Counted from the stretch's first letter, positions 43,115 through 53,311 are shown. The stretch is DNA of 64,000 nt from Azospirillum thermophilum (GCF_003130795.1 NZ_CP029352.1:237001-301000), one strand, 5' to 3'. Notes: a model not told the origin generated them from the sequence alone. A program made the numbers and translations.

Positions 43115-44401
43115 TTACCGGTAGGCCTTCAGGATGCGGTCGGCCTCCTTCTGCGCGTCCTCCATCGCCTGGCGCGGCGGCTTGGCACCGGTCAGCGCCG
43201 CCTGCAGCCCATCGTTCAGCGCCTTGGTGACGCGCTGGTTGTCGTGGGTCGACAGCTCGGCGGTGGCGTGGGGAAGCTGGTCGCGGGCGACGGCCGCGGC
43301 GGGGAAGTCGGCGACGTAGGCCTTCATCGCCGGCGTCTCCCAGGCGTCCGGGCGGACGGCGACATAGCCGGTGTCGATGCCCCACCGGGCGGCGCGCTCC
43401 GGCGTGGTCATCCACTTGACGAAGCGGAAGGCGGCGTCACGCTGCTCCGGCTTGGCCGACTTGAAGACGTAGAAGTTGCCGCCGCCGGTCGGGCTGCCGC
43501 GGCGCGCCTTCTCCGGCAGCATGGCGACGCCGAACGGGAAGGGCGCGTTCTTGCGCACGTTGGTCAGGTTGCCGGTGGTCGTCCACATCATGGCGACCTT
43601 GCGCTCGAAGAAGTCCTTCGGCGTCGTGCCCCATTCGACGATGCCCGGCGGGTGGACCTTCTGCTTGGCGGCGAGGTCGACCCAATACTGCAGCGCCTCG
43701 ACCACCTGCGGCTTGTCGAAATAGGTCTCGGTGCCGGCCTCGTTCATCAGCCGGACGTCGTTCTCGGTGGTGAGCGCCTGGAACAGCCAGTAGGGGAAGC
43801 CGGAGGACGGGATCTGCACGCCCCACTGCGTGACGTTGCCGTTGGCGTCGCGCTTGGTCAGCCTGGCCGCCATCCGCGCCATCTCGTCCCAGCTCTGCGG
43901 CGGCTTCTCCGGATCGAGGCCGGCCTCCTTGAAGGCCTCCTTGTTCCAGTACATGACGATGGTGGAGCGCTGGAACGGGATGCCCCAGGTCTTGCCGCCG
44001 GTGCGGCTGTTCTCCATGAAGGCCGGGTAGAAGGCCGCCAGGAAGGCCTTGTCGTCCGCCGACTTCGCCATCTCCTCGAAGGGGACGATCGCGTCCTCGT
44101 CGATCAGCGTGTACATGTCGGTCGACAGGATCACCGCCACCTGCGGGGCGTCGCCGCCCTTCATCGCGGTCAGGACCTTGGTGATGGTGTCCTGATAGCT
44201 GCCGGAATAGACCGGCTCGACCTTGACGTCGGGATTCTCCTTCTCGAAGCCCGCGACGTAATCGTCGATCAGCTTGGTGATCGGGCCGCCGACCGCGACC
44301 GGATAATAGAAGCTGATCTTGGTCGCCGCCGCCGCCGGCAGCGCTGCCAGCGTCATCGCGGCGGCCAGCATCGCCGACCGCAGTCCCCGCCGAACCGTCA
44401 T
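43115..44401 (-). CDS. ABC transporter substrate-binding protein, family 1 (UgpB-like)
   Basis: A 428-residue extracellular solute-binding protein. Signal peptide 'RRGLRSAMLAAAMTLAALPAAAATK'. The mature part reads 'ISFYYPVAVGGPITKLIDDYVAGFEKENPDVKVEPVYSGSYQDTITKVLTAMKGGDAPQVAVILSTDMYTLIDEDAIVPFEE', the UgpB pattern, with 'WGIPFQRSTIVMYWNKEAFKEAGLDPEKPPQSWDEM' typical of this class. The ligand cannot be read from sequence. Co-transcription with AEP genes suggests a phosphonate or phosphoester. Confidence 0.94.
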   Translation of the reverse strand: MTVRRGLRSAMLAAAMTLAALPAAAATKISFYYPVAVGGPITKLIDDYVAGFEKENPDVKVEPVYSGSYQDTITKVLTAMKGGDAPQVAVILSTDMYTLIDEDAIVPFEEMAKSADDKAFLAAFYPAFMENSRTGGKTWGIPFQRSTIVMYWNKEAFKEAGLDPEKPPQSWDEMARMAARLTKRDANGNVTQWGVQIPSSGFPYWLFQALTTENDVRLMNEAGTETYFDKPQVVEALQYWVDLAAKQKVHPPGIVEWGTTPKDFFERKVAMMWTTTGNLTNVRKNAPFPFGVAMLPEKARRGSPTGGGNFYVFKSAKPEQRDAAFRFVKWMTTPERAARWGIDTGYVAVRPDAWETPAMKAYVADFPAAAVARDQLPHATAELSTHDNQRVTKALNDGLQAALTGAKPPRQAMEDAQKEADRILKAYR

Positions 44402-44452
44402 CCTTCGCTCCTGTCGTTCTTGGGTTGTTATTGTGGTGTGTCGCGCGGCGCG

Positions 44453-45514
<1,062 letters not shown>

Positions 45515-45650
45515 GGCGGGGCCGGAAGGGTTGGGGCCGGCGGGCGCCGTGCATGGCGCCCTGCGGCATGAGGCAGGGAGACTGCCGTATGCAGACGACA
45601 GGGGCGTGACGGTTCGGTTGTGGTTTTGTGTCGCCCGCTTGCGTCGCCGC

Positions 45651-46877
45651 TCAGCCGGCCGTCTTGCCCGAGCGCGCCGCGGCACAGGCGGCCAGCAGGG
45701 CGGGGTCCGCCGGGGCGGGGTTGCCCAGCCGGCCCGGATCGAACGCCGCGAGGTCGAAGGCGGTGCGCCCCTCTGCCGCCAGGTCGGCGACGGCCTGTCC
45801 GATGCCGCCGGACGCGGCGATGCCCGCGCCGCAGCAGCCGCTCGCCACCAGCAGGCCCGGCAGGCCGGGCACCGGCCCCAGGTTGAACCGGCCGTCCGGC
45901 GTGTAGGTGGAGAGGCCCGACACGTAATGGGCGATGCCGGTGTCCATCACCGCCGGAAAGACGCGGGCCAGCCGCTCCGCCCCCTCGGCCAGCGTCTCCC
46001 AGCCGCCATCGGAGTCGCCGAGGTCGAGACCGTCGATGCGGTCGGGCAGCAGGCGCGGGTCGAGCACGAAGGAGGTGCGGCCGCGCAGGCCGAACAGCAG
46101 GCACCCCAGTTCCGGCCGTGCATAGGCGCCGGCATCGGGCAGCACGGTCACCGGATGGTCCGGCGGGAACAGCCGCGGATCGGGCGCGGTGATCCAGTAC
46201 TGGCTGCGTACCGGGGCCTGCGGCAGGCCCACCCGGGCCGTCCAGGCCAGCGTCCCTGCCCAGGCTCCCGCCGCATCGACCACCAGCGGGGCGGCGACCG
46301 CTCCCCGGTCGGTGTCCACTCCGGTGATCCGACCGGCGGCGGTCCGCAGCCCGGTCACCGTGACCCCGCTGCGAAGGAGGGCGCCGCGGCGGCGGGCTGC
46401 CCGGCCGTAGGCGTCGGCCAGCCGGTAGGGGTCGAGGAAGCCGTCCGCCGGCATGAAGGCGGCGCGCAGCACCGTCTCCGCGGCGAGCCAGGGGACCCGC
46501 CGCGCCGCCTCCGCCGCATCCAGCCACTCCACGGCTTCGCCATCGGCCGCCGCCATCAGCGCCTCCAGGGGCGCCAGCGTGGCGGGGGAGCCCGCGACAT
46601 GCAGCGTGCCGACCCGGCGGAGGTCGAGCGGTTCGCCGAGTTCGGCTTCCAGCTCCGCGATGGCGTCGTAGGTGCGGCGGACGAGGGCGGCGGTGGCGCG
46701 GTCGGACCGCGCGCGGGTCAGCAGGGCCGCCGCCCGGCTGGTGGCCGACGCCGCCGGCGCATTGCGCTCCAGCAGCAGGACTCGCCGGGTGTCGCGGCGC
46801 GTCAGGTGCCACGCGATGGACAGCCCCAGGATTCCGCCGCCGACGATCACCACGTCGGCGGTGGCCGGCAGGGTCAC
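45651..46877 (-). CDS. FAD-dependent oxidoreductase, DAO/glycine-oxidase type (AEP-linked)
   Basis: A 408-residue flavoenzyme of the D-amino-acid/glycine/sarcosine oxidase superfamily. The FAD-binding GxGxxG is in 'ADVVIVGGGILGLSIAWHLTRR', with 'VLLLERN' as second strand, 'VVDAAGAWAG' in the middle and 'YTPDGRFNLGPVPGLPGLLVASGCCGAGIAASGGIGQAVADL' at the C-terminus. The GTG start overlaps the phnX stop (GTGA), so it is translated with the AEP pathway. Such oxidases in phosphonate clusters can oxidise AEP or its N-methyl derivatives to phosphonoacetaldehyde; that assignment is inferred from context. Confidence 0.9.
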   Translation of the reverse strand: MTLPATADVVIVGGGILGLSIAWHLTRRDTRRVLLLERNAPAASATSRAAALLTRARSDRATAALVRRTYDAIAELEAELGEPLDLRRVGTLHVAGSPATLAPLEALMAAADGEAVEWLDAAEAARRVPWLAAETVLRAAFMPADGFLDPYRLADAYGRAARRRGALLRSGVTVTGLRTAAGRITGVDTDRGAVAAPLVVDAAGAWAGTLAWTARVGLPQAPVRSQYWITAPDPRLFPPDHPVTVLPDAGAYARPELGCLLFGLRGRTSFVLDPRLLPDRIDGLDLGDSDGGWETLAEGAERLARVFPAVMDTGIAHYVSGLSTYTPDGRFNLGPVPGLPGLLVASGCCGAGIAASGGIGQAVADLAAEGRTAFDLAAFDPGRLGNPAPADPALLAACAAARSGKTAG

Positions 46878-47704
46878 GGCTTCTCGCCCCGCGCCAGCCG
46901 CGCCTCGATGGCATCGAGCAGCGGAACGGCTTCGGCGAGGCTGCCGACCACGTAATGGGCGCCGGCCCGGCGCAGCCGGTCGGCCGCCGGCCGGCGCAGG
47001 GCCTCGCGGCGCCCCTCCGGCAGGGCGGTCCATTCGGGAAGCGGCACGCCGACCTCGTTGCCGGTGTCGACGAGCGCGATGGTCCACATGCCGGCGTTCA
47101 GCCCCTCCTCGACGTCCACCACCGTGTCGCCGATCTTCACGCAGGCCTCGACCGGCGAGATGCCCAGCTCGATCACGCATTTCAGCGCCATTGCCGGGCC
47201 GGGCCGGCCGGCCGGCGTCTCGCCGGCGCAGACCACGAGGTCCGGCGCATAGCCCTGCGACGCGGCGACCCGCTGCACCACCTCCATCACCGGGCGGGGA
47301 TAGCCGGTGGTCGAGCCGATCTTCAGACCGCGCTCGCGCATCGCCGCCACGGCCGCCACGGCGCCGGGGATCACATCGGCATGGCGTTCGACGACGCCGA
47401 CCTGCAGCGGCAGGAAGATCTCGTAGAGCCGGTCGACGTCGGCGTCGGTCGGACCGCGTCCGTGCGTCGCCGTCCAGGCCGCGGCGACGGCGGGCATGCG
47501 GGTGACCGCCTGGATATGGTGCCACTTGGCCATGCCCATCGGGCCGCGGGCCTGCTCCAGAGTGATCTCGACGCCGGCCTGCCGGAAGGCCTCCATGAAA
47601 GCGCCGGCCGGGGCGAGGCAGCCGAAATCGACGGTCGTGCCGGCCCAGTCGAGGACGACGCCCTGCAGCGGACCGGTGTAGCGGCGGGTGTAGGTGAAGC
47701 TCAT
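46874..47704 (-). CDS. phnX: phosphonoacetaldehyde hydrolase (phosphonatase)
   Basis: A 276-residue HAD-superfamily C-P bond hydrolase that splits phosphonoacetaldehyde into acetaldehyde and phosphate. The nucleophile motif is 'GVVLDWAGTTVDFG', the cap loop has 'QARGPMGMAKWHHIQAVTRMP' with the Schiff-base Lys, and 'KIGSTTGYPRPVM' and 'CVKIGDTVVDVEEGLNAGMW' are HAD motifs II and IV. Start ATG 47704 (MSFTYTRRYTG). It follows phnW by 16 bases and overlaps the FAD oxidase gene. Confidence 0.97.
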   Translation of the reverse strand: MSFTYTRRYTGPLQGVVLDWAGTTVDFGCLAPAGAFMEAFRQAGVEITLEQARGPMGMAKWHHIQAVTRMPAVAAAWTATHGRGPTDADVDRLYEIFLPLQVGVVERHADVIPGAVAAVAAMRERGLKIGSTTGYPRPVMEVVQRVAASQGYAPDLVVCAGETPAGRPGPAMALKCVIELGISPVEACVKIGDTVVDVEEGLNAGMWTIALVDTGNEVGVPLPEWTALPEGRREALRRPAADRLRRAGAHYVVGSLAEAVPLLDAIEARLARGEKP

Positions 47705-47720
47705 GACGGGGACTCCTCGG

Positions 47721-48842
47721 TTACGGCCTGCCCGATGCGACGCCCATCTCGGCGAGCGTATTGCGGATGGCTTCCAGCGCGCCGCGCATCTCGGCGGCAC
47801 CGAGCCGGCCGATGCAGCCGATGCGGAAGCTGTCGGCGACCGTCAGCTTGCCGGGATAGAGGACGTAGCCGCGCTTGCGCATCCGCTCGTAGAAGTGCGG
47901 GAAGTCGAAGGCGGGGTCGGCCGGCATGCGGACGGTGACGATGACCGGCGCCTGCAGCGCGTCGGGCAGCAGGGTCTCGAACCCCATGGCGCGCAGACCC
48001 TCCACCAGGATCCGGCAGTTCTCGCGGTAGCGCGCCCCGCGCCCTGCGACGCCGCCCTCCGCGGCATGTTCGGACAACGCCTGATCGAAGGCGGCCAGCA
48101 CATGGGTGGGCGGGGTGAAGCGCCACTGGGCGTTCGCCTCGAAGCCGCGCCACTGGTCGTGCAGATCGAGCGTCAGGGAATGGGCATTGCCCCTGGCCGC
48201 CTCCAGCGCCGTCCGCCGGACCAGCACGAAGCCCGTGCCGGGAACTCCCTCCAGGCACTTGTTGGAGGAGGCGGCGACGGCCTGGAGCGGCGTCTCCCGC
48301 GCGTCGAGCGGCAGGGCGCCGAAGGCGCTCATCGCGTCGACCAGCAGGGCGCGGCCATGGCGGGCAGTGACCTCCGCCACGCGCTGCAGCGGGTTCAGGA
48401 TGCCCGAGGTGGTCTCGCACTGGACCACCGCGACATGGGTCACGGCAGGGTCCTCCGCCAGCGCGCGGTCGAGCGCCTCCGGCGATACCGGGAGATCCTC
48501 CGCCGTCTCGATCATCGTGACGGCGCGGCCGATCACCTCGGCGATGCGCACCATGCGGTGACCATAGGCGCCATTGACCAGGACCAGCAGCTTGCCCGTG
48601 CGCGGCACCAGCGTGCCGATCATCGCCTCCACCGCGAAGGTGCCGGAGCCCTGGAGCGGCACCGCGGCGAACTCCCCGCCGCCGCCGATCATCTCCACCA
48701 GCCGGTTGCGGATGCGCGCGTTCAGCTCGATGAAGGCGCCGTCGCGCGAACCCCAGTCGCGCAGCATCGCCTGCTTGACGGTGGCCGAGGTGGTCAGCGG
48801 GCCGGGGGTGAGGAGGAAGGGGTCTTTGGGCGGGAAGGTCAT
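47721..48842 (-). CDS. phnW: 2-aminoethylphosphonate--pyruvate transaminase
   Basis: A 373-residue fold-type I aminotransferase that moves the amino group of 2-aminoethylphosphonate to pyruvate, giving phosphonoacetaldehyde and alanine. 'DPFLLTPGPLTTSATVKQAMLRDWGSRD' is the PhnW N-terminus; the PLP lysine is in 'AASSNKCLEGVPGTGFVLVRR', preceded by 'VDAMSAFGALPLD'. Start ATG 48842 is used because the open frame to 48944 crosses the operator. It is the first gene of the leftward AEP operon and divergent from a LysR gene. Confidence 0.97.
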   Translation of the reverse strand: MTFPPKDPFLLTPGPLTTSATVKQAMLRDWGSRDGAFIELNARIRNRLVEMIGGGGEFAAVPLQGSGTFAVEAMIGTLVPRTGKLLVLVNGAYGHRMVRIAEVIGRAVTMIETAEDLPVSPEALDRALAEDPAVTHVAVVQCETTSGILNPLQRVAEVTARHGRALLVDAMSAFGALPLDARETPLQAVAASSNKCLEGVPGTGFVLVRRTALEAARGNAHSLTLDLHDQWRGFEANAQWRFTPPTHVLAAFDQALSEHAAEGGVAGRGARYRENCRILVEGLRAMGFETLLPDALQAPVIVTVRMPADPAFDFPHFYERMRKRGYVLYPGKLTVADSFRIGCIGRLGAAEMRGALEAIRNTLAEMGVASGRP

Positions 48843-48918
48843 GGTGCGGGTCCGATCGACGACAGCCGGAGGTGGACGGATCAAGCCGCCGCGACTACCA
48901 TAATTCCAATCCATTCCG

Positions 48919-48934
48919 TCTATGGACCCATAGA
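48919..48934. promoter_or_regulatory. perfect inverted repeat in the phnW/lysR divergent promoter
   Basis: TCTATGG-AC-CCATAGA is a perfect 7-2-7 inverted repeat; its right edge is the A of the LysR ATG. Related ATCCAT/CCATA half sites flank it at 48910-48914 and 48940-48944. The position, between divergent phnW and its LysR gene and touching the regulator's start, suggests an operator for control of both. Confidence 0.6.
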
Positions 48935-49809
48935 TGAAATCCATAAATCACTCCCAGCTCCGCGCCTTCCATGCCGTGGCGACGGAAGGCAGCTTCACCA
49001 AGGGGGCCCGGCTGCTGCACGTCACCCAGCCGACGCTGAGCCAGGAGGTGAAGGCGCTGGAGGAGACGCACGGCGTCCTGCTGTTCGACCGGTCCCGCCG
49101 CAGCGTCGCGCTGACCGAGGTGGGGCAGAGCCTGTTCGCCGTCACCCGCCGCCTGTTCGCGGCGGAGCAGGAGGCGGTGGAACTGCTGGCCGGGGTGCGG
49201 CATCTCGACGGCGGCTCGCTGGCCGTCGGGGCCGACGGACCGTTCCACGCGGTGCCGCTGCTCGCCGACTTCGCCAAGCGGCATCCGGGGCCGACCGTCT
49301 CCCTCTCGGTCGGCAACTCGCAGGAACTGCTGCGCGGGCTGCTGGACACCCGCATAGACGTGGCGGTGCTGGCCGACGTGCCGGGGGACTCGCGGCTCTA
49401 TGTCGTGCCGCTGCGCCGCGACCCGGTGAAGGTGCTGGTGCCGCGCAGCCATCCGCTGGCCCGCCGGCGGGCAGTGACGCTGGCGGAGGTCGCAGCCGAG
49501 AAGCTGGTGCTGCGCGAGCCGGGCTCGATGACCCGCCGGCTGGTGGAGCAGGCGCTGTCCGCCGCCGACCTCAACCCCGCCGCCACGCTGGAGATCCAGA
49601 GCCGCGAGGCGGTGGTGGAGGCGGTGGCGTCCGGCCTCGGCCTCGGCTTCGTTTCGGCGGCGGAATTCAACGCCGATCCGCGGCTGGTCCTGCTGCCCTT
49701 CGCCGGGGTGACGGTGGAGATGGACGAGTATGTCGTCTGCCTGCGCGAGCGGCGCCGGCTGGCGGTGGTCCGCGCCTTTCTGGAGGTGGCGCGGGAGCGG
49801 GCAGGGTAG
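48934..49809 (+). CDS. LysR-family regulator of AEP catabolism
   Basis: A 291-residue LTTR. HTH: 'LRAFHAVATEGSFTKGARLLHVTQPTLSQEVKALEETHGVLLFDRSRRSVALTEVG'. Effector domain from about residue 88, with 'DGGSLAVGADGPFHAVPLLADFAKRHPGPTVSLSVGNSQELLRGLLDTRIDVAVLADV'. It diverges from phnW with a 91-base intergenic region containing a perfect inverted repeat, the usual arrangement for LysR regulators that activate AEP genes with AEP as inducer. The leader offers no clear ribosome site because the operator abuts the ATG. Confidence 0.94.
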   Translation: MKSINHSQLRAFHAVATEGSFTKGARLLHVTQPTLSQEVKALEETHGVLLFDRSRRSVALTEVGQSLFAVTRRLFAAEQEAVELLAGVRHLDGGSLAVGADGPFHAVPLLADFAKRHPGPTVSLSVGNSQELLRGLLDTRIDVAVLADVPGDSRLYVVPLRRDPVKVLVPRSHPLARRRAVTLAEVAAEKLVLREPGSMTRRLVEQALSAADLNPAATLEIQSREAVVEAVASGLGLGFVSAAEFNADPRLVLLPFAGVTVEMDEYVVCLRERRRLAVVRAFLEVARERAG

Positions 49810-49815
49810 GGGAGG

Positions 49816-50163
49816 TCAGTGTCGCAGGCGGTCGAGAATCTGCCGCCGGTGGTCGAGACCTCCGAAGAACACGGCGAGGATGCGGACTTCTTCCAAGAGG
49901 TCGTCGATCTCGAAATAGACGATGATCCGATTGCTCGTCACCGTGCGGATGCCGGGCCGGATCGCAGGCTGCTCGGTCCCCCGGTGGGGATGGGTTGTGA
50001 AGCTCCGCAGATAGCCGAGTGCCTCTTCGATGCGATGAGCGGCGTGATCCGCGGCGGTGGCCGGATCGTCGCCAAGCTCCTGGTAGATCCGGAAAAGATA
50101 ATCTTCGATCTGGTCGAGATCGCGCGCCACCTCTGCCGCAAGACGGAGCCTATAGTGCCGCAC
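49816..50163 (-). CDS. type II toxin, RelE/ParE family
   Basis: A 115-residue ParE/RelE-superfamily protein: 'YRLRLAAEVARDLDQIEDYLFRIYQELGDDPATAADHAAHRIEEALGYLRSFTTHPHRG' then 'IRTVTSNRIIVYFEIDDLLEEVRILAVFFGGLDHRRQIL', the plasmid-stabilisation pattern. Family members are mRNA interferases (RelE) or gyrase poisons (ParE). Its start overlaps the end of the antitoxin gene by 14 bases. It is convergent with the LysR gene, six bases away. Confidence 0.92.
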   Translation of the reverse strand: MRHYRLRLAAEVARDLDQIEDYLFRIYQELGDDPATAADHAAHRIEEALGYLRSFTTHPHRGTEQPAIRPGIRTVTSNRIIVYFEIDDLLEEVRILAVFFGGLDHRRQILDRLRH

Positions 50164-50428
50164 GCGCCTGTCTCTTTTGCTCCAGCCGTGCGCGGGTATC
50201 GGCTTCGATGTCGTCCAGGTCGACGAACGGCCCGGCCCGGCGCTTGTCGATCAGCGACCGCAGAGCGGCAATCTCGGCCTGCCGCATCTCGTCGTCGGTC
50301 CGCAGCATTTCCAGCCCGCGCTGCAGAACGGCGCTGAGGCTTGGGAACCGCCCCGCGTCGACGAGGCTCCGCGCGTAGGCTTCCTGTTCGTCGGTCAACG
50401 AAATCGAGGCCTTGACGGTCATGGCCAC
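50150..50428 (-). CDS. type II antitoxin, ParD family
   Basis: A 92-residue antitoxin. The N-terminal ribbon-helix-helix reads 'KASISLTDEQEAYARSLVDAGRFPSLSAVLQRGLEML', the ParD signature, followed by a charged C-terminal tail that would wrap the toxin. ATG at 50428 or at 50422 are both possible, with CAGGAGGAGGTGG upstream of the first on the coding strand. A TACT...AGTA dyad in the 58-base leader upstream may be its operator. It forms a bicistron with the RelE/ParE toxin. Confidence 0.92.
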   Translation of the reverse strand: MAMTVKASISLTDEQEAYARSLVDAGRFPSLSAVLQRGLEMLRTDDEMRQAEIAALRSLIDKRRAGPFVDLDDIEADTRARLEQKRQARAAL

Positions 50429-50487
50429 CTCCTCCCAGCAATATGCTACTGGGTAGTACCGGGCTCAAGGGTGTCTTGCGGCCGCCC

Positions 50488-52179
50488 CTACCGCGCCCGC
50501 CACGCCTGGGTTCGGCGGCCGAGGCCCCAGCCCAGGGCCGCGTGCAGCAGGCGCACGCCGGCCGAGGTGTAGACGATCATCATCGCCATGGCGGCGGCTC
50601 CCGCCACCTCTCCGGCGTCGTCCATGGTCAGCACGGCGACCGAGGCCGGCTTGGTGTCGGGGGCGTAGAGGAAGACCACCGCCGACACCGTCGTCATGGC
50701 GTTGACGAACAGGTAGATCGCGATGTCCAGGATGGCCGGCAGGCACAAGGGCACCGTCACCCGCCAGAAGGTCCGCCAGACCGGCACCTTGAGGCTGGCC
50801 GACACCGCCTCGAACTCGCGGTCGAGCTGCTTCAGCGCCGTCACCGCCGTCAGGTGCCCTACCGTGTAGAAATGCACGACGGTGGACAGCACCAGGATCG
50901 CCATCCCGTGATAGAGGACGCCCAGCGGGTTCCAGGGCGCGTTGAAGAAGAAGATGTAGGCGAGGCCCAGCACCATGCCCGGCACCGCCAGCGGCACGAT
51001 GGCGGCGAACCGGACCACGCCGGCCAGACCCCGCGCCGCCGGGCTGCGCTCCACGAGCCAGGCGCCGAGGAACACCACGGCCGTGCCGGCCAGCGCCGTC
51101 CAGGCCGCCAGCCGCAGGCTGTTGCCGTAGCTGGCCCAGCCGGCGCTGTCGAGTTCGGCGAAGTCGTAGTTCGCCAGCGTCAGGCTCAGGTTGTAGGGCC
51201 ACAGCGTGACGAAGGAGGCGAAGCCCGCCGTCCCCAGGATGCCCAGCAGCACCCCCGCCACCGCTATGCAGAACAGCATCGCCAGCGCATCTCCAAGCGG
51301 CTGGCGGCGCGGGGCATAGGGGACGGATCGGGCGGACAGCAGGGCCATCTGCCGGCGCTGGCCGATCCAGTCGGCGACGAAAGCCAGCACCGCCGGGATC
51401 AGCAGCACCATGCCGACGACCGCCCCCATGCCGAAATTCTGCTGCCCGACCACCTGCTTGTAGACGTCGGTCGCCAGCACGTTGGTCGAGCCGCCGATCA
51501 CCTTCGGCACGCCGAAATCGGTGATGACCAGCGTGAACACCACGAAGACGGCGGAGATCAGGCCATAGCGCGCGCCGGGCAGGGTGATGGTCAGGAAGCG
51601 GCGCAGACGCCCGGCGCCCAGCGCCTCCGCCGCCTCGTAGAGCCGCGCGTCGGCGGTCGACAGGGCGACGATCAGGATCATCACGGCGTGCGGGAAGGTG
51701 TAGAACACCTCGCCCATCACGATGCCGACGGGGCCGTAGATCGAGTGGCCCAGCAGCCAGTCGCGCAGCAGCCCCTTGTTGCCGAACAGATAGACCAACG
51801 CGATGGCCGGCAGCAGAGACGGCGCCAGGATCGGGATCTGCGCCAGGATCTTGAACAGCCCCTTGCCCGGCATCGCCGTGCGGGTCAGCGCGAAGGCATA
51901 GGCGAAGGCCAGGGGCACCACGATGGCCGTGGTCAGCAGCGACAACGTCAGGCTGGTCCGCACCGACTCCATCAGCGCCGGCGTGGCGAGGAAGGCGCGG
52001 AAGTTGGCGAGCCCGACGAAGACGTCCTCGCGGTCGTACAGGCTGCGTAGCAGGATCGTGCCGAGCGGCAGCAGGACGAAGACCGTCAGGAACAGCACCA
52101 GCGCCGCAAGCCCCGAGCCCAGCAGGCGGGCCTCCCCGCGATCGACCGGCCGGCCGGCGTTCACCGCGAAGGCGCTCAC
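50488..52179 (-). CDS. phnU: 2-aminoethylphosphonate ABC transporter permease (fused double permease)
   Basis: A 563-residue permease with two consecutive six-helix domains, each with an EAA loop: 'EAAEALGAGRLRRFLTITLPGARYGLISAVFVVFTLVITDFGVPKVIGG' in the first half and 'EFEAVSASLKVPVWRTFWRVTVPLCLPAILDIAIYLFVNAMTTVSAVVFLY' in the second. This is the fused PhnU2-type permease of AEP importers. The GTG start at 52179 overlaps the ATPase stop (GTGA). It is the last gene of the phnSTU-type transporter unit. Confidence 0.92.
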   Translation of the reverse strand: MSAFAVNAGRPVDRGEARLLGSGLAALVLFLTVFVLLPLGTILLRSLYDREDVFVGLANFRAFLATPALMESVRTSLTLSLLTTAIVVPLAFAYAFALTRTAMPGKGLFKILAQIPILAPSLLPAIALVYLFGNKGLLRDWLLGHSIYGPVGIVMGEVFYTFPHAVMILIVALSTADARLYEAAEALGAGRLRRFLTITLPGARYGLISAVFVVFTLVITDFGVPKVIGGSTNVLATDVYKQVVGQQNFGMGAVVGMVLLIPAVLAFVADWIGQRRQMALLSARSVPYAPRRQPLGDALAMLFCIAVAGVLLGILGTAGFASFVTLWPYNLSLTLANYDFAELDSAGWASYGNSLRLAAWTALAGTAVVFLGAWLVERSPAARGLAGVVRFAAIVPLAVPGMVLGLAYIFFFNAPWNPLGVLYHGMAILVLSTVVHFYTVGHLTAVTALKQLDREFEAVSASLKVPVWRTFWRVTVPLCLPAILDIAIYLFVNAMTTVSAVVFLYAPDTKPASVAVLTMDDAGEVAGAAAMAMMIVYTSAGVRLLHAALGWGLGRRTQAWRAR

Positions 52180-53240
52180 GACAGGCCCGCCTCGAACACG
52201 CGCAGCCGCTCCCGCGGCAGCGAGACGGCCAGCCGCCGCCCGGTGGACAGGTCGAGGTCGCGCACGAGGTTGGCGGACAGGTCGGCGGTCAGCCGCATCC
52301 CGCCCAGCCCGTCGCAGGCCAGCCGCGCCCGGTGGAACGGACCGAGGAATTCCAGGCTTTCGATCACCGTCTCCAGCCGGTTGGTCCCGCCGGGGGCGCG
52401 GACCAGCACATCCTCCGGCCTGAGGCAGACGGTGACGGGGGCGCCGCTCGGCAGCTCGGCCTCGCATTCCAGGTCCAGCCCGCCGAGCCTGACAAGCCCG
52501 CCGTCCGCCGCCACGCCGGGCAGCATGTTCATGGAGCCGACGAAGTCGGCGACGAACTGCGTCGCCGGGCTGCGGTAGATGGTGTCGGGGCTGCCGACCT
52601 GCTCGATCACGCCGTGGTTCATCACCACGATGCGGTCGGCCATGGTCAGCGCCTCCTCCTGGTCGTGGGTGACCATGATGGTGGTGATGCCGAGACGCTG
52701 GTGCAGCTCGCGGATCTGGCGGCGCAGGTTCATGCGCACGCGGGCGTCGAGCGCCGACAACGGCTCGTCCAGCAGCAGGAGACCGGGGGAGGGGGCGAGC
52801 GCCCGGGCCAGCGCCACGCGCTGCTGCTGTCCGCCGGACAGCTGCCCCGGATACTTCGCCCCGATGCCGGGTAGCCCGACGAGGTCCAGCAGTTCCTCGA
52901 CCCGCGTCCGCTCCGCATCCCGCTTCAGCGACAGGCCATAGGCGACGTTCTTGTGGACGGTCAGGTTGGGGAACAGGGCGTAGGACTGGAAGACGATGCC
53001 GTAGTTGCGCGCCGAGGGCGGCAGCCGCGACACGTCCCGCCCGTCGATCTCCACCCGTCCCGTCGTCTGCGGGTCCAGCCCGGCGATGACCCGCAGCAGG
53101 GTGGTCTTGCCGCAGCCGGACGGCCCGAGGAAGCAGACGAACTCGCCCCGCCGGACGTCGAGCGAGAGACCCTTCAGCGCCGTGAAGCGGTCGTAGCGCT
53201 TGGTGATGTCGGTCAGGCGGAGATAGGGCAGGTCGGTCAT
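52176..53240 (-). CDS. phnT: 2-aminoethylphosphonate ABC transporter ATP-binding protein
   Basis: A 354-residue ATPase of the PotA/FbpC group: 'YLRLTDITKRYDRFTALKGLSLDVRRGEFVCFLGPSGCGKTTLLRVIAGL', 'NYGIVFQSYALFPNLTVHKNVAYGL', 'LSGGQQQRVALARALAPSPGLLLLDEPLSALDARVR', 'MVTHDQEEALTMADRIVVMNHG' and a TOBE C-terminus. ATG 53240 is used, ignoring a long non-homologous open frame upstream. It sits between the AEP binding protein and the fused permease. Confidence 0.94.
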   Translation of the reverse strand: MTDLPYLRLTDITKRYDRFTALKGLSLDVRRGEFVCFLGPSGCGKTTLLRVIAGLDPQTTGRVEIDGRDVSRLPPSARNYGIVFQSYALFPNLTVHKNVAYGLSLKRDAERTRVEELLDLVGLPGIGAKYPGQLSGGQQQRVALARALAPSPGLLLLDEPLSALDARVRMNLRRQIRELHQRLGITTIMVTHDQEEALTMADRIVVMNHGVIEQVGSPDTIYRSPATQFVADFVGSMNMLPGVAADGGLVRLGGLDLECEAELPSGAPVTVCLRPEDVLVRAPGGTNRLETVIESLEFLGPFHRARLACDGLGGMRLTADLSANLVRDLDLSTGRRLAVSLPRERLRVFEAGLS

Positions 53241-53311
53241 GGCGCCACCGCGGCTGGTCTTGAAGGGAGGGCGGGGCCGTCCGCGGGGTGCGGGCCGGCC
53301 CCGGATCACCG

